From: Paraflavitalea soli
Lineage (GTDB): Bacteria; Bacteroidota; Bacteroidia; Chitinophagales; Chitinophagaceae
Direction of reading: 5' to 3'
NCBI RefSeq assembly: GCF_003555545.1
Contig: NZ_CP032157.1
Location: forward strand, 2,608,546-2,672,545
DNA: 64,000 bases
Made by a program: the position numbers and the translations under genes. This document shows positions 43,722 to 51,535 of this stretch, one piece after another; positions within the stretch are counted from its first letter, which is position 1, and each line of letters opens with the position of its first letter. The notes beneath the pieces were generated by a model. The model was not told the DNA's origin, searched no databases, and saw only the letters and a program-made list of their open reading frames with translations.

Positions 43722-44516
43722 ATGAAAGAAGGAATGGCAGATCAGTTAAGAGTAAAAGTGTATAGCAACAGGAAAGAACTGGGAGCAGATGCGGCTACGA
43801 TGGTAGCCAATAATATCAACGCATTATTGGCAAAGCAGGAAAGTGTTAACATGATCTTTGCCGCTGCCGCTTCGCAGCATGAATTCCTGGACTCGCTGAT
43901 TGAAAAAGAGATAGACTGGAGCCGGATAAATGCTTTTCACATGGATGAATACATTGGTTTGCCCGCGGGCGCCAGCCAACAGTTTGGCTATTTCCTCAAT
44001 GAAAAGATCTTTCATAAAGTACCTTTCAAACAGGTATTTTACCTCAATGGCCAGGCTACCGATCTGCAGGAAGAATGTGCCCGTTATGCATCGTTACTGG
44101 AACAGCATACGCCGGATATTACCTGCATGGGGATTGGAGAGAATACGCATCTTGCCTTCAATGATCCGCATGTAGCGAACTTTAATGATCCGGTACTGGT
44201 GAAAGTGGTGGACCTCGACGAAGCCTGCAAACAGCAACAAGTGAATGAAGGCTGTTTTGCCGATGTACGGGAAGTACCCAATGACGCTTTCACACTTACA
44301 GTGCCTGCTTTACTAAAAGCCAGCACTATTTATTGTATGGTACCAGGCAGCACCAAAGCCGATGCGGTCTATCATACGCTGGTGAGTGATATCTCTGAAA
44401 AATATCCGTCGACGATCCTCCGTACGCTGCCCAATGCCATCCTGTTCCTCGATCCTGCCAGTGCAGCGAAGGTGGAGCAGCTTTTGGAGTCGGCAGTCGT
44501 AAGTCGGGAGTCGTGA
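43722..44516 (+). CDS. Glucosamine-6-phosphate deaminase-like protein with altered catalytic residues
   Basis: A 264-residue NagB/6-phosphogluconolactonase-fold protein. It has the INAFHMDEYIGLP motif (conserved Asp, counterpart of E. coli NagB Asp72), but the loop that in E. coli reads D141-x-H143 ... E148 is N141-T142-H143 with D148 (GIGENTHLAFNDP). The base-type Asp and the Glu are thus replaced, while His is kept. It therefore may not be an ordinary GlcN-6-P deaminase; it may act on a related amino sugar phosphate. The C-terminal residues and stop codon are supplied by the heptamer array, so the true C-terminus was probably shorter. The start could also be ATG 43734. Confidence 0.75.
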   Translation: MKEGMADQLRVKVYSNRKELGADAATMVANNINALLAKQESVNMIFAAAASQHEFLDSLIEKEIDWSRINAFHMDEYIGLPAGASQQFGYFLNEKIFHKVPFKQVFYLNGQATDLQEECARYASLLEQHTPDITCMGIGENTHLAFNDPHVANFNDPVLVKVVDLDEACKQQQVNEGCFADVREVPNDAFTLTVPALLKASTIYCMVPGSTKADAVYHTLVSDISEKYPSTILRTLPNAILFLDPASAAKVEQLLESAVVSRES

Positions 44517-44582
44517 GTCGACAGTCGGCAATCGGCAGTCGGCAATCGGCAGTCGTGAGTCGGCAGTCGGCAATCGGCAATC
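44488..44582. repeat. Heptamer array, units AGTCGGC/AATCGGC
   Basis: About 13.5 units in strict 7-bp register (AGTCGGC, AGTCGTA, AGTCGGG, AGTCGTG, AGTCGAC, AGTCGGC, AATCGGC and so on). It includes the stop codon of the NagB-like gene and is followed directly by the 56-bp element at 44579. Reading it in frame gives a heptapeptide repeat, which explains the spurious upstream extension of the next gene. Confidence 0.9.
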
Positions 44583-44634
44583 TTTTGCTTCGTAAGGGTT
44601 GCCTCCCGCTTGTGGCGGGACAAGCTCTACAGGG
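44579..44634. repeat. 56-bp hairpin-bearing element, copy 1
   Basis: Begins with the last AATC of the array, continues with TTTTGCTTCGTAAGGGTTGC and contains the stem CCCGC/GCGGG with a 5-base loop, ending CTCTACAGGG. Differs from copy 2 (45585-45640) at only three positions, two of them in the loop, so the hairpin is conserved. Confidence 0.8.
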
Positions 44635-44662
44635 GCAGCCTATACGTTTAAATTTATTCGTC

Positions 44663-45550
44663 ATGGAATCAAGAACCATTAACGATCTATCGAAACATCA
44701 TGCGCTCGTATCGAAGCTGTTCCACTGGCCATCTTCGCCGGCTGAATGGGATCAATACCGGCTAACGCAGGCGCAGGTGGATCACTACCATGAGTACGGC
44801 TACGTGAGCAATATCAAATTGCTCGATGACTGGCAGATCGATCAGCTCAATGAAGAACTGGCAGCTATTACCGATGCTTCCCACCCGGGTAATGAGCTGT
44901 TTTACCAGTTCTATTCGAATGAATCATCTGATGCCAACTCGGTATTGTTCCATGCGCTGGGGGCCTGGCGCATCACAACGGGTTTTCATGATGTATTGTG
45001 GAACCCTGCTTTTGTGATGGCGGCCAGCCAATTGCTCGGCAACCAGGCAGTACGCTTCTGGCACGACCAGTTGTTCTATAAACCAGCCAAGCACGGCGGT
45101 GTGGTAGCCTGGCACCAGGATTATTCGTACTGGACACGCACCACCCCCATGCAACACCTCACCTGCTGGACAGGGCTGGATGATGCTACTACGGAAAACG
45201 GGTGCCTGTATTATGTACCTCATAGTCACCGCTGGGGATTGCTGGACAAACCAGAATTGGCGGGGGACATGGAAGGATTGATGGATTACCTGTCGGATGA
45301 GCAGAAGGCAGGGTTTAAGCCAGTACCTATAGAACTGAAAAAAGGATATGCGGCTTTCCACCATCCGTTGATGGTGCATGGCTCTTATGCCAATCATTCA
45401 CCCCGGCCGAGGCGGGCTTTTGTACTCAATGTGTTTGCAGACGGTACCTTGTCCAATTCGCCCAACGGGGAGTTGTTGCCCAAGACACCTGGCATACCAC
45501 AAGGTGCTAAGATGGAAGGTCAGTTTTATCCGTTATTGTTTACGCCTTGA
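44663..45550 (+). CDS. Phytanoyl-CoA dioxygenase family (PhyH) enzyme 1
   Basis: A 295-residue Fe(II)/2-oxoglutarate-dependent dioxygenase-like protein. I start at ATG 44663 (MESRTINDLSKHH); the frame is open further upstream only because it reads through the heptamer array. The metal triad is visible: H-x-D in VVAWHQDYSYW and the distal His in HHPLMVHGSYANHS, followed by an Arg for 2-oxoglutarate (RPRRAFVLNVF). The substrate is unknown. In sugar-catabolic clusters such enzymes may oxidise or demethylate sugars. The gene is bracketed by two copies of the repeat element. Cytosolic. Confidence 0.85.
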   Translation: MESRTINDLSKHHALVSKLFHWPSSPAEWDQYRLTQAQVDHYHEYGYVSNIKLLDDWQIDQLNEELAAITDASHPGNELFYQFYSNESSDANSVLFHALGAWRITTGFHDVLWNPAFVMAASQLLGNQAVRFWHDQLFYKPAKHGGVVAWHQDYSYWTRTTPMQHLTCWTGLDDATTENGCLYYVPHSHRWGLLDKPELAGDMEGLMDYLSDEQKAGFKPVPIELKKGYAAFHHPLMVHGSYANHSPRPRRAFVLNVFADGTLSNSPNGELLPKTPGIPQGAKMEGQFYPLLFTP

Positions 45551-45556
45551 GGCGGC

Positions 45557-45588
45557 AGTCGGCAATCGGCAATCGGCAGTCGGCAATC
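45557..45588. repeat. Heptamer array, units AGTCGGC/AATCGGC
   Basis: AGTCGGC, AATCGGC, AATCGGC, AGTCGGC, then AATC. It starts 7 bases after the PhyH gene and is followed by the second 56-bp element. Same units as at 44488 and 54113. Confidence 0.85.
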
Positions 45589-45640
45589 TTTTGCTTCGTA
45601 AGGGTTGCCTCCCGCTTATTGCGGGACAGGCTCTACAGGG
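45585..45640. repeat. 56-bp hairpin-bearing element, copy 2
   Basis: Direct-orientation copy of the element at 44579-44634, with stem CCCGC/GCGGG and loop TTATT. Together with the arrays the two copies flank exactly the PhyH 1 gene. Confidence 0.8.
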
Positions 45641-45675
45641 CAAATGATTTTGTGAACATTCATTTCTACAAAGCG

Positions 45676-45694
45676 GTAGCCCCTATGGGGCTAC
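45676..45694 (+). other. Hairpin in the murQ leader
   Basis: GTAGCCCC / GGGGCTAC, 8-bp stem with a 3-base loop, 14 bases before the murQ ATG. No T-tail follows; it may be an mRNA-stabilising or translational element. Confidence 0.5.
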
Positions 45695-45708
45695 GACATT
45701 GACATATA

Positions 45709-46521
45709 ATGCAGGAAAGAATTACAGAACAGCCATCGCCGTACCGGCATCTTGAACAGATGCCGGTGGCGGAGCTGGTGCAGCTTATTAACCAGGAAGA
45801 CAGCACGGTGGCCATCGCTGTGGGGAAAGTATTGCCGCAAATAACCAGGCTGGTAACAGCTGCCGTCGCAAAAATGGAAGCCGGCGGACGGTTGTTTTAC
45901 CTGGGTGCAGGCACCAGCGGCAGATTGGGTGTGCTGGATGCCAGTGAATGTCCTCCCACCTATGGGGTGCCTGAATGGCTGGTAACAGGCATTATGGCCG
46001 GGGGGGATGCGGCCTTAAGAACAGGAACGGAAGATGCTGAAGACGATCCGGAAGGGGGCTGGAGTGACCTGCAAATGCACCAGGTATCGGCCCGGGATAT
46101 GGTGATCGGTATTGCCGCCAGTGGCAGCACACCCTATGTGGCAGGAGCATTGAAGGCCTGCCGGGCACATGGGATCGCTACAGGTTGTATTGTCAACAAT
46201 CCCGGGTCGGCCGTGGCAGCACAGGCCGACTTCCCCATAGAAGTGATCACAGGGCCTGAATTTGTAACGGGCAGCACACGGATGAAGAGTGGCACGGCGC
46301 AAAAGATGGTGCTGAACATGATCTCCACCACGGTGATGATCCGCCTGGGCCGGGTACAGGATAACAGGATGGTGCATATGCAGATCAGCAATGACAAACT
46401 GCTGGACCGGGGCGTTAAAATGCTGATGGACAAATCGGGCATTACAGATTACGCCGCTGCAAAAGCCTGCTTACTGCGTTATGGCAGTGTGCAGGCGGCG
46501 GTAGAAAACCTTAAACAATAA
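45709..46521 (+). CDS. murQ: N-acetylmuramic acid 6-phosphate etherase
   Basis: A 270-residue SIS-domain protein. MurQ removes the D-lactyl ether from MurNAc-6-P to give GlcNAc-6-P. The family signatures are complete: GGRLFYLGAGTSGRLGVLDA, SECPPTYGVP (catalytic glutamate), TGTEDAEDDPEGG, VIGIAASGSTPYVAGAL, PEFVTGSTRMKSGTAQKMVL. Length is slightly below the 298 aa of E. coli, the C-terminus being shorter. It is in the same direction as the NagB-like and dioxygenase genes and is only 3 bases from the FHS transporter. In this context the substrate may be another lactyl or carboxyethyl ether sugar. Confidence 0.92.
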   Translation: MQERITEQPSPYRHLEQMPVAELVQLINQEDSTVAIAVGKVLPQITRLVTAAVAKMEAGGRLFYLGAGTSGRLGVLDASECPPTYGVPEWLVTGIMAGGDAALRTGTEDAEDDPEGGWSDLQMHQVSARDMVIGIAASGSTPYVAGALKACRAHGIATGCIVNNPGSAVAAQADFPIEVITGPEFVTGSTRMKSGTAQKMVLNMISTTVMIRLGRVQDNRMVHMQISNDKLLDRGVKMLMDKSGITDYAAAKACLLRYGSVQAAVENLKQ

Positions 46522-46524
46522 CGC

Positions 46525-47805
46525 ATGGGAACAGCACGGCACGGGAAGAAGATCATCATCATTGGGGCTTTTTTCTTCATTTTCGGTTTCATTTCCTGGA
46601 TCAATGGTACGCTTATCCCCTACCTGAAGATCGCCTGTGAACTGGAAGAATGGCAGGCCTACCTGGTCACCTTCGCCTTTTATATTTCGTATACGATCAT
46701 GGCCATGCCTTCCAGCCTCTTACTTAAAAGAACAGGTATGGTGAATGGGATGAGCGCCGGCCTGATCATTATGGCGGTGGGATGCCTGGCTTTTGTACCG
46801 GCAGCCATGGCCCGCTCCTACTCATTATTCCTGCTGGGATTATTTATTGTAGGTACAGGCCTCACCTTGTTGCAAACTGCGGTAAATCCCTATATCACTT
46901 TGCTGGGCCCTGAAAGTACGGCAGCCCGCCGTATCAGTATCATGGGCGTATGCAACAAAGTAGCCGGCATACTGGCCCCGCTGATCATGGGCAGTATTAT
47001 TCTGAAAAATTCTGACGGACTGCTAGCAGAGCTGCATCGTCTTGCTCCTGCAGCCAGAACGATCAGGCTGGATGAGTTATCAAGAGCGGTGATACTCCCC
47101 TATGTGTGCCTTACGGTGATCCTGCTGGTAGTGGCGGTAGCTATCCGGTATGCGCATCTTCCGGAGATCAATGTAACAGAAGCAACAGCCAACAACACAA
47201 GCCCTGACAAAGAGCTGGCAGTAAGCCCGGCTGTTCGCCGGCAGTTCATAGGCGGGTTCCTGGCGATCTTTGCCTGTGTAGGGGCTGAAGTGATGGCGGG
47301 TGATACGATTGGCAATTATGGTTTGTATCATGGTATATCGCTGGATATTTCCAAAAGTCTTACTTCGTATACACTGGCAGGCATGATGATCGGTTACCTG
47401 ACTGGCATCGTGGTCATTCCAAGGTATGTATCCCAACAAAATGCTTTTTATTATTCCACGCTGGCGGGTCTTTTCTTTACCTTGCTGATCCTGGTGCTGC
47501 CCGGTCAGTATTCTATTTTCTCTGTGGCCTTGCTGGGCTGCGCCAATGCTTTGTTGTGGCCTGCCATCTGGCCGCAGGCCTTGAAGGGATTGCAGGGCAA
47601 CCTGTTGAATAAGGGATCGGCCATCCTGATCATGGGCATTGCGGGCGGGGCCTTGCTTCCGCTGGTGTATGGCTGGCTGGCCAAGGTATTCAATAATCAG
47701 CAGGCCTATTGGATATTTGTTCCGGTATACCTGTACCTGATCTATTACAGTTTAAAAGGCAAGAAACAAGCCTTGGCTTATCCATCTTTGTCTGTAACAT
47801 CATAA
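46525..47805 (+). CDS. FHS-type sugar permease (NagP/FucP/GluP-like MFS)
   Basis: A 426-residue inner-membrane transporter with about 12 spans. N-terminal IIIIGAFFFIFGFISWINGT matches the FHS (fucose:H+ symporter) start, followed by LIPYLKIACELEEWQAYLVT and FYISYTIMAMP; LLQTAVNPYITLLG and GVCNKVAGILAPLIMG are further family landmarks. Characterised members carry fucose, glucose/galactose or GlcNAc. The spacing to murQ (3 bases) suggests it imports the sugar that feeds MurQ, probably a free amino or ether sugar. Confidence 0.87.
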   Translation: MGTARHGKKIIIIGAFFFIFGFISWINGTLIPYLKIACELEEWQAYLVTFAFYISYTIMAMPSSLLLKRTGMVNGMSAGLIIMAVGCLAFVPAAMARSYSLFLLGLFIVGTGLTLLQTAVNPYITLLGPESTAARRISIMGVCNKVAGILAPLIMGSIILKNSDGLLAELHRLAPAARTIRLDELSRAVILPYVCLTVILLVVAVAIRYAHLPEINVTEATANNTSPDKELAVSPAVRRQFIGGFLAIFACVGAEVMAGDTIGNYGLYHGISLDISKSLTSYTLAGMMIGYLTGIVVIPRYVSQQNAFYYSTLAGLFFTLLILVLPGQYSIFSVALLGCANALLWPAIWPQALKGLQGNLLNKGSAILIMGIAGGALLPLVYGWLAKVFNNQQAYWIFVPVYLYLIYYSLKGKKQALAYPSLSVTS

Positions 47806-47815
47806 TCATCGAAAC

Positions 47816-49123
47816 ATGCATCAAAAGTCAGGAAGCTACCGGTGGACGATTTGCGCCTTGCTCTTTTTCGCAACCACGATCAATTACCTCGACCGGCAGG
47901 TACTTGGCTTGCTAAAGCCGGTGCTTGAAAAGGAATTCAACTGGACAGAAAAGGATTACAGTTATATCGTGATGGCCTTTACCGCTACTTATGCGCTGGG
48001 CCTCGTGGTATTTGGCCGGTTCATTGACCGGATCGGTACGAAGCTGGGCTATACTATTTCTGTCACGGTGTGGAGTATCGCTGCGATGCTGCATGCGGTG
48101 GTAAAAAGTACGCTGGGATTTGGCATAGCACGCGGCGCGCTGGGCATTGGTGAGTCGGGCAATTTCCCGGCTGCTGTAAAGACTGTGGCGGAATGGTTTC
48201 CCAAAAGGGAAAGGGCGCTGGCTACGGGCATATTTGATTCCGGCGCCAATATCGGCGCCTGTGTAGCGCCCATCCTGGTGCCCTGGATATTGGGCGCTTA
48301 TGGCTGGCGTGAAGCATTTATCATAACAGGCGCTATTGGTTTTCTGTGGCTGATCGCCTGGCGTATATTCTATGAACATCCGGATAAACATAAAAAAGTA
48401 ACCAAAGAAGAACTGGCCTATATCCGTATCGATGATGAGCCGGCAGCACAGGAAGCTGCGCAGGAAGCAGCGCCCATCAAATGGGTCCACCTGTTCAAAC
48501 TAAAACCTACCTGGTCTTTTATTGCCGGCAAGTTCCTGACAGACCCGATCTGGTATTTCTTTATGTTCTGGCTGCCCTCCTATTTCAATACCACGTTTAA
48601 CCTTGATCTTAAAAAGCCTGGTCTGGCATTGGTGATCGTGTACTCAGCAGCTACGGTGGGCGCCATTGGCGGCGGGTTGTTATCATCGTGGTTTATCCGT
48701 AAAGGCTGGACAGTCTCCAAATCGCGCAAAACAGCCTTACTCATTTCTGCCCTGCTGGTGCTGCCCATTCTGGCCGCGCGTTTTGCTACGGATATGTGGA
48801 CGGCTGTGGCCCTGATCAGCCTGGCCATAGCCGGTAATGCAGCCTGGAGCGCCAATATTTACACGATCGTATCTGATATGCTGCCCAAGAAGTCCGTCAG
48901 CTCTGTGATTGGCATCGGGGGTATGGCCGGCGCCATTGGCGGTGTGATATTCCCCCTGTTCATTGGTGTTATATTGGATTACTACAAAGGCATCGGCAAA
49001 ATGGTGATGGGGTACAATATCATTTTTGTGGTGTGCGGATTCTCCTTCCTGCTGGCCTGGCTGGTGATCCATTGGCTTACGCCGGTGATGAAACCCGTGG
49101 AAATACCAACTGCCCCTAAATAA
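47816..49123 (+). CDS. ExuT-type hexuronate MFS transporter (ACS family)
   Basis: A 435-residue, 12-span transporter of the anion:cation symporter family. Landmarks are TTINYLDRQVLGLLKPVLEKE, GRFIDRIGTKLGYTISVTVWS, GALGIGESGNFPAAVKTVAEWFPKRERALATGIF (the ACS signature) and FWLPSYF. The closest functional class is hexuronate (ExuT) transporters for glucuronate or galacturonate. It is 10 bases from the FHS gene, so one operon carries both a neutral/amino sugar and an acidic sugar importer, consistent with a polymer containing both. Cytoplasmic membrane. Confidence 0.85.
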   Translation: MHQKSGSYRWTICALLFFATTINYLDRQVLGLLKPVLEKEFNWTEKDYSYIVMAFTATYALGLVVFGRFIDRIGTKLGYTISVTVWSIAAMLHAVVKSTLGFGIARGALGIGESGNFPAAVKTVAEWFPKRERALATGIFDSGANIGACVAPILVPWILGAYGWREAFIITGAIGFLWLIAWRIFYEHPDKHKKVTKEELAYIRIDDEPAAQEAAQEAAPIKWVHLFKLKPTWSFIAGKFLTDPIWYFFMFWLPSYFNTTFNLDLKKPGLALVIVYSAATVGAIGGGLLSSWFIRKGWTVSKSRKTALLISALLVLPILAARFATDMWTAVALISLAIAGNAAWSANIYTIVSDMLPKKSVSSVIGIGGMAGAIGGVIFPLFIGVILDYYKGIGKMVMGYNIIFVVCGFSFLLAWLVIHWLTPVMKPVEIPTAPK

Positions 49124-49133
49124 AAAGAGAGCT

Positions 49134-49955
49134 ATGCAATTATTGATGATATGCCCAATTTGGGGGATGGCGGATATGCCGCTGCAGGATGCGCTGCAAA
49201 AGATAAAGGATGCAGGCTATGACGGGGTGGAATATGGTTGTCCGCTGCATGATCCGATCAGGCCGGTGTTTATGGAACTGGCCGGTAAACTGGACCTCGC
49301 GGTGGTGGCGCAGCAATATGATGCTTCGGGAAATAATTTTGCGGCCTATGCGCATAGCCTGGAAGCGCACCTGCGGTACCTGGCCTCCTTTAAGCCCTTG
49401 TTCATTAATTCGCAGACAGGCCGGGACTTCTATACGATGGAAGAGAACATCGCCCTGATCCAACTGGCGGCTTCTATAGAGCAGGAAACAGGCTGCCGCA
49501 TTGTGCATGAAACACACCGGGGTAAGTTTGCCTACAGCGCAGCTACTACGGTGCAATATATCAACAACGTACCCGCTTTACAGCTGGCGGGTGATTTCTC
49601 GCATTTCTGCGTGGTATCAGAATCTTACCTGGAAGATCAGCTGGCGTCCATGGAACGGATCATCCCCCATGTGCATCACCTGCATGCCAGGGTGGGCCAT
49701 CCACAGGGAGCACAGGTAACAGACCCACGGCTGCCGGAGTGGAAGTATGCACTGGATGCACACTTACGCTGGTGGGATGCTGTTATACAGGTAAAGCTGG
49801 CTGCCGGTGCTGGTTATTTTACCATTACGCCGGAGTTTGGCCCGGCGCCTTATATGGCAACGGCTCCTTTTACGCAACAGCCTGTTGCCAATCAATGGGA
49901 CATTAATGTATACATGAGCCGGTTGCTGCGGGACCGGTATGCTTCGATACTATAA
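49134..49955 (+). CDS. Sugar phosphate isomerase/epimerase-like TIM barrel 2
   Basis: A 273-residue protein of the AP-endonuclease-2/xylose-isomerase-like superfamily. Conserved features are ALQKIKDAGYDGVEYG, CRIVHETHRGKFAYS (His-Glu metal ligands), LQLAGDFSHFCVV (Asp-His), VHHLHARVGHPQGAQV and ITPEFGPAPY. No signal peptide, so cytosolic. It lies 10 bases after the ExuT gene. It differs from the first isomerase (29826) and probably acts on a different intermediate. Confidence 0.82.
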   Translation: MQLLMICPIWGMADMPLQDALQKIKDAGYDGVEYGCPLHDPIRPVFMELAGKLDLAVVAQQYDASGNNFAAYAHSLEAHLRYLASFKPLFINSQTGRDFYTMEENIALIQLAASIEQETGCRIVHETHRGKFAYSAATTVQYINNVPALQLAGDFSHFCVVSESYLEDQLASMERIIPHVHHLHARVGHPQGAQVTDPRLPEWKYALDAHLRWWDAVIQVKLAAGAGYFTITPEFGPAPYMATAPFTQQPVANQWDINVYMSRLLRDRYASIL

Positions 49956-49980
49956 TTTTTGATTCTATAATTCATCGTTT

Positions 49981-50739
49981 ATGTCTGTAAATATCACACC
50001 AGCACAAATAGCATTTTTTGAAAAGGAAGGTTACCTGATCGTGCCTGATCTGTTGTCGGCCGAAGAAGTGACCTATTACCGTGACCTGTATGAGGATTTT
50101 TTGGAAAACAGGATCGATGTTTCCCGGTACCGGTCGGACCTGGGAAGTCATGCGGGCAATGGTGATACCGCTAAAAAAGAGCGGATCACCCAGATCATGG
50201 TGCCCAGCCGGGTTGTACCTGAATTGCTGAGCCAGCCACTTCATCAAAAGGCGCTGGTACTGGCGAAGCAACTAATGGGGAGCGATATGGAGCTGGACTT
50301 TGATATGCTGATCGATAAAGCTCCTTTTAGCAACACACCTACTCCCTGGCACCAGGATTGCGCCTACTGGATATCGATGCCTGATACACGGGCCACAAGC
50401 TGCTGGGTAGCGCTGGACGAAGCCACCAGGGATAATGGCTGTATGTGGTATGTACCGGGTTCTCATAAGCTTCCTGTGCGCACGCATTTCCCGGCGGGTA
50501 AAGGCGGTGGTGCGCTGGAATGCGCGGCTGATGAAGCAGAGGGGATCGCTATTGAGATTCCGCCTGGCGCAGGCATTTTTCACCATGGGCACACGCTGCA
50601 TTATTCGAGGGGCAATTCCACTGACAGAAGGCGGCGGGCATTTATCACGAATTACCGGCCGGCTGCCATGATCGCTTATGAAAGGGAACATGGTTATGAC
50701 CATACGGGGGAAAGGGAAGTGAGGAATGAGAAGGCGTAA
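49981..50739 (+). CDS. Phytanoyl-CoA dioxygenase family (PhyH) enzyme 2
   Basis: A 252-residue Fe(II)/2-oxoglutarate dioxygenase-like protein with H-x-D in TPWHQDCAYWISMPD, the CMWYVPGSHKL segment, the distal His in GIFHHGHTLHYSRGNS and the terminal Arg cluster DRRRRAFITNYRP. It is the last gene of the operon, 25 bases after the isomerase. Its similarity to PhyH 1 is modest, so it probably has a different substrate. Two such enzymes in one sugar operon are unusual. Confidence 0.87.
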   Translation: MSVNITPAQIAFFEKEGYLIVPDLLSAEEVTYYRDLYEDFLENRIDVSRYRSDLGSHAGNGDTAKKERITQIMVPSRVVPELLSQPLHQKALVLAKQLMGSDMELDFDMLIDKAPFSNTPTPWHQDCAYWISMPDTRATSCWVALDEATRDNGCMWYVPGSHKLPVRTHFPAGKGGGALECAADEAEGIAIEIPPGAGIFHHGHTLHYSRGNSTDRRRRAFITNYRPAAMIAYEREHGYDHTGEREVRNEKA

Positions 50740-50744
50740 AAACA

Positions 50745-50811
50745 GCTACGAGCTGTGAGCTACGAGCTGCGAGCGAAAGGCAGGGATACAGCTATGAGCT
50801 GTGTGCTGTGA
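50745..50811. repeat. Heptamer array, units GCTACGA/GCTGTGA
   Basis: Four units (GCTACGA, GCTGTGA, GCTACGA, GCTGCGA), an 18-base interruption, then GCTATGA, GCTGTGT, GCTGTGA. It starts 5 bases after the PhyH 2 stop codon. Confidence 0.8.
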
Positions 50812-50841
50812 GCGGACCGACGAGACTAACGGAAATAGTAA

Positions 50842-50869
50842 AACAGACCCATTGGTTAATGGGTCTGTT
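50842..50869. terminator. Terminator hairpin at the end of the glycan cluster
   Basis: AACAGACCCATT / AATGGGTCTGTT, a perfect 12-bp stem with loop GGTT, between the plus-strand PhyH 2 gene and the convergent minus-strand gene at 50904. It lacks a strong T-run on either side but is well placed for both. Confidence 0.75.
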
Positions 50870-50903
50870 AGCAAAATAAGTTGTGTGTGTGACGACGGAT
50901 TGA

Positions 50904-51368
50904 TTAATCGGCCATGGCAGGCGCTGGTAAACGCTTTCCGGGCACCGGGGCTCTGCGGGCGGCAGGTTTTGCAGGAGCAGCAACTGGCACTTTGTTGAAA
51001 CGCATGGCTGTCCATACGTGGTCCAAAGCTACTTCGCCTACGCCTTCAAAACCGGCATTCCGGATGCAGTCCCAGCTGCATTGACGATTGAGGTCTGTAA
51101 CGATCTTGGAAGTGGTCTTTGGATACGCTATCCAAAATTTGCCTTCTTCCTGTAATGCAGGTAGTACATCCTTCATGATGCCTGTTAACTGGCTTTCGTT
51201 TACTGCAAATACCAGTGCAAAGTCGATTTTGCGCGACTTCAGCAAAGGGGTTACATTTTTAGCGAAGGCTAATTTTACAAACTGTTTCTCGATTGAAGAA
51301 GGAAGTCCCTGAATCAGTACATTTTTTTCTTCCTGGAGCTGAAGCTTATCTAACAAGTTTTGCGACAT
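50904..51368 (-). CDS. DUF3052-like small protein
   Basis: A 154-residue protein with no signal peptide. Residues 1-125 form an alpha/beta domain (EEKNVLIQGLPSSIEKQF, KIDFALVFAVNESQL, VLPALQEEGKFWIAYPK, CIRNAGFEGVGEVALDHVWTAMRF), which resembles DUF3052 proteins; the tail is a proline/alanine/lysine-rich extension. Function unknown. A consensus -7 box on the minus strand (TACCTTTG, 51419-51426) lies 50 bases upstream of the start. Monocistronic. Confidence 0.6.
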   Translation of the reverse strand: MSQNLLDKLQLQEEKNVLIQGLPSSIEKQFVKLAFAKNVTPLLKSRKIDFALVFAVNESQLTGIMKDVLPALQEEGKFWIAYPKTTSKIVTDLNRQCSWDCIRNAGFEGVGEVALDHVWTAMRFNKVPVAAPAKPAARRAPVPGKRLPAPAMAD

Positions 51369-51466
51369 GCCTGAGAAGTTTTTTAGTAAGTGATTTAGGA
51401 TTAGTTTAGACGGGATTGCAAAGGTAAGGTAAATAGTAACCGATTGCGAACTTTTCGCATTAAAAA

Positions 51467-51500
51467 ACCCGCCAGGAGCATTAAAAGCGCCGTGGCGGGT
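51467..51500 (-). terminator. Terminator of the M48 protease gene
   Basis: ACCCGCCA / TGGCGGGT, 8-bp stem with an 18-base loop; on the minus strand it is followed by a run of six T. It lies 36 bases past the M48 stop codon. Confidence 0.75.
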
Positions 51501-51535
51501 AATTGAAAAATAATTATTACAATATTTCTATATAC

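Noticed and set aside
44513-44662. Upstream extension of the PhyH 1 frame (reads SRQSAIG repeats)
   Set aside because: The extra residues are a heptapeptide repeat made by translating the heptamer array; ATG 44663 begins the family-like sequence.
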